NCBI GenBank assembly: GCA_003956705.1
Contig: QZCP01000079.1
Coordinates: forward strand, 69,090 to 133,089
Length of the DNA: 64,000 nucleotides
Direction of reading: 5' to 3'
Origin: Brevipalpus yothersi
Taxonomy: Eukaryota; Arthropoda; Arachnida; Trombidiformes; Tenuipalpidae
Both the position numbers and the translations under genes were made by a program. The notes under the pieces were generated by a model. The model had not been told where the DNA came from and searched no databases. It was given only the letters and a program-made list of their open reading frames with translations. This document shows positions 36,561-45,073 of this stretch, piece by piece (within the stretch, counting starts at the first letter, position 1; the number at the start of each line of letters is the position of its first letter).

Positions 36561-39090
36561 GTATATTTTTCCATTTTGAGGGAGAGAAAGAGAGAAAAAT
36601 TTTGAAATAAAGACAAACTCATCAGAAGTATCTCCACCATGCAAATTTTTGTGTTTAGATTGATTCTTTGAAGGAAAAGTAGCATCAGCATGGAACCTTC
36701 AAACTATTAACTTTTGCAATATATCTACCGGTTTTTCACGCTTATAAGCCCATTAGAAAACGTCGAGTAAGCTTCCGAAAAAAGAGGTCATTTTTGAAGG
36801 AAAGGGTCAAAAGCTACAAGCCCATGGGCTTATAGCCGAATACAAGGGTTAATTGTATTTCACCACTAGGGGGTGGGCTAATGAGTGGAAAAAATTTTAT
36901 ACAGCTATAAGCCCATGGGTCTATAGCCATAGTGGGCTTATAAGCGTGAAAACCCGGTAACTCGATACATCACCAAGACTGTTAATGATATCGGTTGAAA
37001 CTTAAATTTGCTCCTTTTTCTTTAAGGATGAGGCTCGAAGGTCCGGAATCTTGGTTCCTCAAACGTGGATCGGATTGTTCAAGCCCTTGAAGAGGCTGAA
37101 TACTCTGTGAGAGGATGATAAAGCAAACTAGATGTGCTCCGAGCTTCTCTTTCGTCTCTCACGCCTTCGCAGACTCATTCGATCCAACGGATGCTCTTAA
37201 TAAGATTTTTCCCGATCAGTTAGCACTGAGAGTTATGAGAGGTCATGACACCACTTTTCTTCTGCACATAGACCCTCTCAATTCCCAGGGAAGTGGCCAT
37301 ATCAATGATCAACCAAAGTCTGCTTTGAAGCTATGCATCTAAACCGCTATATTTTTAATCGAAGAATCTTCTTGACTGATTGTCTTACCGACCAGAGTAT
37401 CACAAATCTCGAGCATTTGCATGAAAAATATCCTATTCAATCAATTATAGCCTTCAGTTGTACTGAAGGATTCGCTTCTAGATACACTTTTTTTTATTGT
37501 CTTTAGGATGTGATAATTCTGGTGGAGCAGGTGTATGGCCATCGCTCTTTGATCCCGGTTCTAACCAATGGAAATCTTCACCAGGCATTAGCATTGCATT
37601 TGCTGCCAAGAAGTTTGATTGGCCATATTCCACTTCCTGCTACAAAGACGTCCAGACGAGGAGGACAATTTAGCATCAGAATTAGATAACTTCAACAACA
37701 ATTTAGAGAACAATTCAAATTTTCTAACTGATGATGGTTGAGTAATTGGTTTTTTTTCCTGCTATGGTAATCAACCAACAGATCTACGAAATATGCAGAA
37801 CACACATGCTATGCCAGATACGTATCTCTCGGATTGTTAGTCTCATAGATGCAAAATTCCCTCTTGTCAACCCGCTTATGTTCGAGGTGGATGAACTTTT
37901 GCCGCCTCTCGAAGATGAAGGACTTCATAATAATGCATTTCACCTTATGAGAATTTAGTTTTTTTGCATTTCAAATGAATAGAGAATTAGTCATTTCAAA
38001 AGGATATTCAAATGTTTTCAGTTACAAAATCATAAAAAAACTCTACTCAGATGTTTTCCTACAGAGAAAATAAAAAAAACGGTTGTTTCTTCAATTCTTT
38101 TGTAAAAATTATTGAAATTCCATAAGACTAGATTGGAGAGAAACTATCAACCATCTGCCACAAAAATTGATCCCTATTCTCGATGGCTTAGATTCATTAG
38201 ATGGGCTCTCAATCCTCAAGTCCAGAAAAGTAATGTCCATTCAAAAAAACCCTGGCCGTGAAACGTTTGATGACTACCACTTCATCTATCACTCAAATCA
38301 CGAGAACAAAGTAGAAGCTTCACCTCAAGTGAAAACTAATTTGTTAGACAATGAATTTGGAATGACTCTTGCTTCGAAATTTTGTTCTAAGCATTGCCAG
38401 AAAGTCTTCAGAAACGTTTCCATAGATCTTTTCCAAGAGAGATACTCAATATTATCATTTTTTTCAAAAAGAAGGAACTAAAAATGATTAGGACAGATTT
38501 TGGGTAAGTCTGAAAAATTATCAGAATGACATTCAGGAGCAAAGTATTTCAATTCATCATGGATTCTAGGTAGGTGATTCAAATATGATAATTCCTTCCT
38601 CCACAAAATTGTGAAAGAAATCTGAACATCTGTTCATCCTAAATCAACCAAAAAAGATGAGATTGGAGGTCTGTCTGAACCACACTGCTAATTGTTCCAC
38701 TTGAGAACCAACGTAAGATAATCTCTTATGTCCGGTTGGAAGTCTTGTACAATTTGCTAAAAGCATCTTTGGAGGTATGAAAAGAAGAAACTCAAAGTTT
38801 GACTCCACTCTCTTTATCATGAGAAACTTTCCAGATGAGCAACTGATTCTTGTTTGCCAATTTCACCGATACCATAGACCAAATAGGCAAATCTACAAAA
38901 TAATCAGAACATGATTATGGGGCTCAATTAATCTCAAATGAAGAAACAAATAAGTAGATGAGTTTTTATCTGATTCTATCGACCTTCCCGGACTTTTGAA
39001 TTCACCAATGATCAGTGTTGATGATAGCGTGAACTGTGATAACAAGCAAAATCGGGAATCTCTATCATTTTAGGAGTAGGAATTTGGAGT
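36561..39090. other. Unidentified ~2.5-kb insertion in the POLQ copy
   Basis: Interrupts POLQ exon 1 homology, which stops near 36560 and resumes at about 39090 (atcgcaacgtcctagaaatg). No domain was recognised. Short open frames at 37115-37342 (75 aa) and 38167-38481 (104 aa) have protein-like composition, and an acceptor-like ttttctttaag precedes a 22-codon open stretch at 37026-37090; they may be relics of a decayed gene. A small inverted-repeat element is nested at 36728-36957. Confidence 0.5.
36728..36957. mobile_element. Small inverted-repeat element (MITE-like), TA-flanked
   Basis: 230 bp with near-perfect 25-bp terminal inverted repeats beginning CCGG, then TTTTCACGCTTATAAGCCCA on the left (one mismatch to the right arm). 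TA lies on both sides (36726-36727 and 36958-36959), as for Tc1/mariner-type insertions. Inside are two more palindromic copies of the ATAAGCCCATGGGCTTAT type (about 36812-36837 and 36904-36929). No coding capacity, so non-autonomous. Confidence 0.8.
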
Positions 39091-39911
39091 GATCAAATCG
39101 CAACGTCCTAGAAATGAGTCCGATCACACTCCTGAGAAAGGGCCTCTAACAAAATCGAAAATTAGTGGTTCTAGTCAAGTATCATCTTTCAGTAGACAGC
39201 AAACATCCCACCGAGAAACAAACAACGAATCATATAAAAACATTCAAGAGATCACCCCTTCAATCACACTCGCCAATACTAATCAGATTTCCCAGGAAAA
39301 ACGTGGCGATCCATCAATCGAATCAGATATGACAAGTGGATATGATTTAAAAGGTTGGGGTCTTCCTGATAGCCTAGTTAAATGGTATAATAGCAAGGGT
39401 ATAGACAAACTTTTCCAATGGCAGGTACGTATTTGAACCACTTCGATTCCTATGCTTCACTACAAAGAGGCATCCTTGATTGTAAAGCTAGTGGTATGGC
39501 TCGCACAGAAGGCGAGGTAATCAAGTTTGTTGGGTGCACTTTTGGAGCTTCCAATACTCGTGTCAGCGATGACACAATCCAAAAATGTATCGAATACCTG
39601 GTGAGAATGCAATTTATTTATCTTGATAGAGGATTTCTGCCCTCTAAGTTGGGCAAGGCTGTCCTTGCTTCTTCTTCTATTGGACCTGACCAAGCTCTGT
39701 ACTTCATGAAAGACCTTCAAAAAGCAAGAAGAGCTTGGTCTTGGGAAATGATCTCCACATTCTTTTTGAAATTTCTCTCTGTCTTCCCGATAAAAATCGA
39801 ATCAATTGGGGAAAGTATTTCGAAATTTTCACGGAGCTTGATGATGATTTCCAAAATACTTCTCAAATCATTGGGATTGATCCAGGCTATCTTCGTCAGA
39901 GATCTATAAGC
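39091..39911 (+). pseudogene. POLQ: POLQ fragment: exon 1 end fused to helicase C-lobe region
   Basis: 39091-39436 copies the end of exon 1 (to LFQWQ) and the start of intron 1. At about 39457 it jumps to exon 3 equivalent to 28673 (SLQRGILDC). The second part matches Hel308-like sequence up to DPGYLRQRS, with small indels: DGL lost before GFLPSK, an extra Ser codon, and a frameshift at about 39735. Interrupted at 39911 by a TIR element. Confidence 0.88.
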
Positions 39912-40805
39912 GTGTCTCCTAAGTTCGTGCATTTGACCTTTTACAAATGTCCAAGAACTTTTTCCTTGCAATATTAAGAGGATATTCATCTCAGAATTAT
40001 CATACAGAGAATTAAGGCCATTTGGTTTGAAAACATTTTTTATAGAACAAAAACCCAATTTTTCCACCAAATTTCATTTTTTTGGGTTCTAAGTGGCCCA
40101 ATTTTTAGGAAAAAGTTTTTTTAAAGAGTTTTTTTCGTGCAAAACTAGGGTTAGGCTATATTCATGAGCTTTCCATCAAAAATCAGTTAGGTATTGACTA
40201 TTTTGATAAAATAGGTGCCTTAGAACTCGAGGGATCAACGAGTTCGATCATTCTCAGAAGCTTATCAATGTGCACTGAGAATATCAAGACTAAATTCAAA
40301 AAAATATGTGAAAGGACGACAGAATTGTGGCTAACCGGAACAAGTGATAGTACGATAGAGCACTCTTTCTCGATTCATCCTGAGAAATCACGAATTCTCA
40401 GAAAGTTCTAAGCTGTAGAAATCACTCACAATGTATTTTGAGCTAAATATGCTGACTCTTACTTCAAACTCGATTAGAACTGTTGATTCTTGATTTTTCA
40501 GTACAAAAACTACAGCATTCAGCTCATGGAATGATAGCTGTTAATATGCAATATAACTCAGATCTATCAATTCGAAGGATATTTTTTTCTAATAGATCAA
40601 AATTCACGACAATATCGATGGAAAATGTTTGTTTTATGCAACACGCCATTCCGACGCTTTCGAACTTGTACCTTGGCGTTATTCTTATTCTTGGTGCTTA
40701 TAATTTGTGTTCTAATTAGAACTGTGATGAGGAGACCTCCTTTTGTGAAAAAATTTCCTGGCTAAAATATTTTTATCATGCCAAATGCACGAATTTAGGA
40801 GACAC
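39912..40805. mobile_element. ~0.9-kb non-autonomous TIR element
   Basis: Ends are inverted repeats: left GTGTCTCCTAAGTTCGTGCA (39912 on), right arm its complement with one or two mismatches (ending GGAGACAC at 40805). It splits the POLQ copy between AGATCTATAAG and ATATGAGTAGTGAATC. The target duplication is unclear; about 8 degraded bases are possible. No transposase domain in the interior. Superfamily undetermined. Confidence 0.7.
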
Positions 40806-42517
40806 CCTGATATGAGTAGTGAATCTCCCAAAATTGACGATGAATCAAGAATTCATTCGAGATTTTACTACGCTTTGAATGATCTCATCAAGGAAATGTC
40901 ATTGAAAAAAGTCTCAGAGAAATACGATATTCCTAAAAGTGAGCTGCAGACATCGGAAGTCGCATAAGTTGGTCAAGCAGTGATTCAGGTCCAGAAAGTG
41001 AGCAAGTCGCTTCAAGAGCAACCAAAACGGTCCGGAAAAAGAGAGAAACATCCTCAATATCCCCCAAAATTGTTACTCCAAGAAGAAAAGTATTGTAAGC
41101 AGATCATCTCTCAGGAAAGATTCGTCTTGGGCTCGTCTCAATTCTACTGATGATGAGCCAATAATCAATCATTTACTGTTATAAAGGGCGGGAAAAGTCC
41201 ACCTGAGAAGCCTGGCTCACCAAGAAGTAAACTCCTAAACGGACGAAAAAAATTTGCTTCTAAGCAGACTGTAAAGACATAGAGACAAAAAAGCATGGAA
41301 TAGGATCCAATCTCAATTTTTCAAAGAAGAGCTCGATAGATCCTCTAGAGAAAGGTTTGCCTCTACTCTATTCAAAAGAAAAATGTGTAGACTCTTTGCA
41401 TAAAGTGTCTTGGTTCGATCATCGTGTAGCTACATGGCTTCTGAAGAATCTCAAAGTTCTCTCACAATATCATCCACTGCCTAAGTATATTTCCTACTTC
41501 AGAACACTGACAACCATTCGCCGTGATGCCAAAGAGGTATTTGACCTATCGAAAGAGGATAGTCAAGCAGAGCGTCGTATTTCAGGCTATTCCAGTTATG
41601 CTACTACTGGTCGCATTCTGATGGATTTTCGGAACATGCAAAAATTAGCTAAAGAATTTGTATTCGAAATTGGAGATGCTAAGCATTCTCTCAATCCAAG
41701 ACAAGTTCTGAAGGCTGGAGAGAATAAAGTTCTTCTCTCTGCAGATTTTAGTCAAGTCGAGCTCCGGATATTGGCCCATTTTTCCAAAGATGAACTTTTA
41801 ATCGCTGCTCTTAATGGTGGGGAGGACATTTTCAAACAAATTGCTGCAAAAATTTTCCATCGAGAAGTGAATGAGATTACTCAAATTGAAAGATCCAATG
41901 CAAAAGAGGTAAGTTTGCATACTTTTCTGAAATACAGGTCTTGCTCTATAACCTCTCTTTTTTATGGGCAGATTTGCTATGGAATCGTCTATGGTATGGG
42001 GAAAAAGGTTTCACCTTCCAATCTAGCGGTGGATGAGAGGGCTGCAGAGAAATACAAGCAGCAATTTATGAGTACATTTAGATACTTGGATCTTTTCATG
42101 CACAAATGTCAAGAGGATAGTCTTCGTGATGAAAAAGTTGTGACTCTGCTTGGCCGATACCGTTTAATTGGAAGGAAGGCTAACAAAGAAACCGATTCGT
42201 TTGGAAAAGGTGCTCGAATAGCTTCAAATTCAAAGATTCAAGGCTCTGCAGCAGATATTTTGCGTCTGGCTCTGGTTCAAATTGAAGAGGAGATATTGAA
42301 AAGCGATCTGGATGCTACATTGATCATGCAGCTACACGATGAGGTCATCTACGAAGTGGCTTCCTCTGAACTCTCTCATCTAGCTAAAATAATTGAGTTT
42401 TGTATGATGAATTGTGCAAACATTTGTGAATTATTAATTAAGCTGCCAGTTACTCTGAAAGTAGGAAAAAATTGGGGTCAGATGGAGGATATTCCTAAAC
42501 CATCTGAGTTAAATTGA
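40806..42517 (+). pseudogene. POLQ: POLQ fragment with polymerase domain, partly open
   Basis: Continues the POLQ copy after the TIR element. Large internal deletions remove most of the disordered centre and the segment equivalent to 30620-30800 and 30860-31340. From 41357 to 42517 one frame stays open for 386 codons: it keeps motif A (DFSQVELR), reads straight through the last intron (which in unit 1 holds a stop) and keeps motif C (QLHDEVIYE). A usually conserved Pro before NMQKLAKEF is Arg here. No helicase is attached, so a functional polymerase theta is very unlikely. Confidence 0.88.
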
Positions 42518-42799
42518 TTGATTATTTTTTTAACTTTTTAAATTTTTCACATGTTATGAGCTCTTGCTGATCAATTTTCATCTCCAATTCTATCAGATCT
42601 CGGGAAAATATTTCTCAACATCAGTTGAATGTCTGTGATATAGTTTTTATTGGGAATTTTTATGTGACGATTGATGATTCAAGTTTATTATCCAGTTCGA
42701 AAGCCTATCAATCTTGATTACTTTCCATCTTAAAAGTTGATAAATTCACATGGAAATATTAAATAACTGTCTTCTCCTATGACTTGTGTGAAAATTGAT
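42518..42799. other. 3' flank of POLQ copy, interrupted by the Polinton
   Basis: Close match to 32422-32703; the homology resumes after the Polinton at 60176. The high similarity indicates a fairly recent duplication. Confidence 0.85.
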
Positions 42800-42805
42800 T
42801 TCATA
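42800..42805 (+). repeat. Target site duplication, left (ttcata)
   Basis: 6 bp repeated at 60170-60175; the empty site is visible in unit 1 at 32704-32709. Confidence 0.93.
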
Positions 42806-42833
42806 AGTAGTGTGGGTATTCCATTTCTAGGAC
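42806..42833 (+). repeat. Polinton terminal inverted repeat, left
   Basis: 28 bp starting AGTAGTGTGGGTATTCC; 25 of 28 bases match the inverted right end at 60142-60169. Homology stops inward, so the TIR is far shorter than the hundreds of bp usual for Polintons. Confidence 0.88.
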
Positions 42834-43005
42834 AAAAATGGGGGTGAGTCGGAGAGGTCTACTAGTGGCGCCATCTAGCGGTTGGTAGTGCTGCCGCCCT
42901 GGTGGTGGCTACCAATGCTGGAGGCCGCCATTTTGTGTGAATAGCATGTTGGAATAAGTGTAAGCTGAATATCAGTGCCATCTAGGGAGCTAACTAAAAT
43001 AAAGG

Positions 43006-43041
43006 TATAAAAGGAGATGACTTAATTAATTATTAATCAGT
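43006..43041 (+). promoter_or_regulatory. TATA box plus TCAGT initiator for the left dUTPase-fold gene
   Basis: TATAAAAGG at 43006-43014 and the arthropod initiator TCAGT at 43037-43041, with the initiator A 33 bases after the first T. The ATG follows at 43045. Confidence 0.8.
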
Positions 43042-43044
43042 ACA

Positions 43045-43506
43045 ATGTTGGTCCCCAAAGTGTTAGCAGCGATAACATCAATATTAATTATCACCACTGT
43101 GCTACTGTATGTTGAAATACGTACTAAATATATACGATCATTCTTTCCCCAGAAAGCCCCAGTACGCTATGAACCGCGATCAGCATTGGAAGTACGTAGT
43201 AGCCGATATGTTCTTGTAAATACTCGTGATTGGAATAACGTACCTACTAGATTAAGAGTAACCTTCCCCAGAGGATATCATGGACATCTATTCCCATCTA
43301 ATGACCTGGCTCAAAATGGTATACACATTGTACCCCAATTCTATTGCTGCGGAGATAATGAAACTATATCAGCCGTTGCTGTTAGTTCACGATCGACAGA
43401 TTATATGATAATGGAAAATCGAACAATTGGCTTTATTGTATTTGTTGAGGATGCTCCTCGCCTTACTGATGTTGAACGATCAAGTAAAATTAGTAGAATT
43501 TCTTAA
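43045..43506 (+). CDS. Membrane-anchored dUTPase-fold-like protein
   Basis: 153 aa. Residues 8-25 form one hydrophobic span, so the protein is probably anchored with a short N-terminal stub. The rest reads like the trimeric dUTPase beta-barrel: LRVTFPRGYHGHLFPSNDLA resembles strand 3/motif 2, NGIHIVP follows, and TIGFIVF resembles the strand carrying motif 4. The tyrosine and aspartate of catalytic motif 3 and the Gly-rich motif 5 are not seen, so enzyme activity is doubtful. A second protein of the same layout is at 49535-50123. The stop overlaps the convergent NADAR gene stop by 4 bp. The fold call rests on pattern reading and is moderate. Confidence 0.6.
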   Translation: MLVPKVLAAITSILIITTVLLYVEIRTKYIRSFFPQKAPVRYEPRSALEVRSSRYVLVNTRDWNNVPTRLRVTFPRGYHGHLFPSNDLAQNGIHIVPQFYCCGDNETISAVAVSSRSTDYMIMENRTIGFIVFVEDAPRLTDVERSSKISRIS

Positions 43507-44099
43507 TCATCAAGTTTACTTATTACATATATCTGCGGGTAATATCGCGCCATAAGTACACCTTCGCGGTACCAATCTTCATATTCTTCACCCATCACTG
43601 AACGTAAGTGAGAGCGTACATCCATCAAAGCCCTGCCATAATGATTATGTCCAGTCCAAGTGCCAGGGTGGTATGCCATAGGGCTCGACTCAGGCTCACC
43701 ACAGGACCAAAACTTATCCACAAATCCACACCATGCTAATACATAGCCGCTTGTACGAGCCAACATCTTAGCATATCTTTTACTTTGGGAGAACTTGGCC
43801 AATATACCATCTCGCATATACTTGTTCTTAACAAGCTTCCATACAGCAACATTATATCCATTGATATGAGAGCCCAATCTTTGATAGTCTTTCACTGTCT
43901 TTCCTTCCAAAATCTTCTTGGCCGTATCATTATCACCGAAATGTTTGGCTTTGCGATATTGTATATATTGTTCCAAACACTTGAAGGACAAATCATCAAC
44001 TTTAAAATCACTCATATGTGTAGGAGATAAGAAATGAAACTTGAGATTTCTATTCACAACAAGAATACCACGCCCGTCAACTAAGCTGGCTGCTGCCAT
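43503..44099 (-). CDS. NADAR-domain protein (YbiA/DUF1768-like)
   Basis: 198 aa. NADAR enzymes are N-glycosidases of the NAD/ADP-ribose world: YbiA-type members cut riboflavin-pathway intermediates, and others remove ADP-ribose from guanine in DNA as antidotes to DarT-type toxins. Family pattern: CLEQYIQYRKAKHFGD (residues 41-56, conserved Glu43), AKKIL and RLGSHINGYN with VWK (60-87), MRDGILAKFSQ (95-105), then VDKFW (127-131, conserved Asp/Trp), GHNHYGRALMDVR (150-162). The N-terminal 30 residues are extra. The frame is intact, unlike many neighbours. It has its own TATA/initiator. The role here is unknown; countering host ADP-ribosylation of DNA or NAD-based defence is inference. Confidence 0.85.
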   Translation of the reverse strand: MAAASLVDGRGILVVNRNLKFHFLSPTHMSDFKVDDLSFKCLEQYIQYRKAKHFGDNDTAKKILEGKTVKDYQRLGSHINGYNVAVWKLVKNKYMRDGILAKFSQSKRYAKMLARTSGYVLAWCGFVDKFWSCGEPESSPMAYHPGTWTGHNHYGRALMDVRSHLRSVMGEEYEDWYREGVLMARYYPQIYVISKLDD

Positions 44100-44106
44100 G
44101 ATTACA

Positions 44107-44141
44107 ACTGATGTAATAGCCGTGTGCCTCTGCCTTTTATA
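44107..44141 (-). promoter_or_regulatory. TATA box plus TCAGT initiator for the NADAR gene
   Basis: On the minus strand TATAAAAGG (44141-44133) and TCAGT (44111-44107), initiator A 32 bases after the first T; ATG at 44099. The spacing matches the promoter at 43006. Confidence 0.8.
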
Positions 44142-44172
44142 CTCGGGAGCTTGAAGCTCTTCCCTTCACATC

Positions 44173-44655
44173 ATGTCCTCCCTCCGGATAGTTAACATGG
44201 TTCTCTCTTTCACACTCAACAAGCCCATACCTATTGACCATTGTGAAGATCGCTTCTCTGGCAAGATTCAAAAGTTCGGCTCAAAGACCCTATTGATATT
44301 CCGCAGTGGTAAAGTCAATGTTACTGGAGTAACTTCAGTTACCGATGCAACTGAACTGATTCAAGCAGTGTTCCCTGATTGCCTCATCGTGGAGTTCCGT
44401 ATTGTTAACCTAACTACATCCTTCCATCTAACAATGAACATTAACTTCCAAAAGCTGGCAGCTTGTAAATCAATTCAGTATGAGCCGGAATGCTTCCCTG
44501 GGATGTATTGGCGAATGCCTGATTCCAAGATCATTGTTATATTCTTTCATTCATGCGAAGGTATAATAACCGGTTCCAGTAACTATGTTGATCTCTACGA
44601 GAGCTATCTTGAGTTCACACATGTATTAGCTGGGTACCTAAAACCAGACCTATAA
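44173..44655 (+). CDS. TATA-binding-protein-like protein (TBP fold)
   Basis: 160 aa, nearly only the TBP saddle core. Repeat 1 has TLLIFRSGKVNVTG (residues 39-52), matching TBP TALIFSSGKMVCTG, then VFPDCLIVEFRIVNL where TBP has the KLGFPAKFKDFKIQN segment. Repeat 2 has YEPECFPGMYWRM (103-115), matching TBP YEPELFPGLIYRM, then IIVIFFHSCEGIITG and a helix ending LEFTHVLAGYL. Aromatic residues are present at the four positions that kink DNA in TBP (near Phe43, Phe67, Phe124/125, Phe148). The first strand of repeat 1 is shortened. TBP-like factors are known from large DNA viruses; in a Polinton this is unexpected. The frame is intact; it is divergent from the NADAR gene. Confidence 0.85.
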   Translation: MSSLRIVNMVLSFTLNKPIPIDHCEDRFSGKIQKFGSKTLLIFRSGKVNVTGVTSVTDATELIQAVFPDCLIVEFRIVNLTTSFHLTMNINFQKLAACKSIQYEPECFPGMYWRMPDSKIIVIFFHSCEGIITGSSNYVDLYESYLEFTHVLAGYLKPDL

Positions 44656-44737
44656 AGGTCAAGAATGTGGGTCGGCCCACCGAGCGAAAGCGGACGATAC
44701 GAGAACTCCGCTCCCGAACTCCGCTCCCTCGAAGCAG

Positions 44738-44746
44738 TATAAAGGT
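44738..44746 (+). promoter_or_regulatory. TATA box (TATAAAGGT) upstream of pPolB
   Basis: A TCATCA initiator-like sequence lies about 33 bases on, giving a ~300-base leader before the polymerase ATG. AATAAA at 44961-44966 falls inside that leader and more likely serves the TBP-like gene, so assignment to pPolB is tentative. Confidence 0.55.
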
Positions 44747-45073
44747 CGTGTACTTTGACCGTTTTTTCATCATAGAACAAGTTCTCTCTCCCTTTACTCT
44801 TCCTTACTATATCTCTCTACTCTCAGTATTATTGTATATCCTTGTGTACTATTGGCTTATATCATCGTATAGTCTTGTACCCTGTGCATAGTCTCGTACC
44901 CTTTTGTATTGTTTTACGTATACCTTTTGTATTGTATACTATTGTGTGTACTTGTGTCCCAATAAACATTACCCTAATAAGGATTATTGTGACAACATAG
45001 ACATTTCCATATTACGGATTATTGTTACCATTTACGGATAAGGCTAGCCACTCATCCATATACAAAGTAAGTC

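Noticed and set aside
34482..42517. Second functional XPB or POLQ gene
   Set aside because: Nonsense codon in XPB exon 4, missing helicase lobes, scrambled order and inserted elements rule it out.
42799..42806. 8-bp target duplication (tttcataa) with element starting GTAGTG
   Set aside because: The alignment also allows a 6-bp duplication with AG...CT ends, which is the known Polinton rule, so that reading was preferred.
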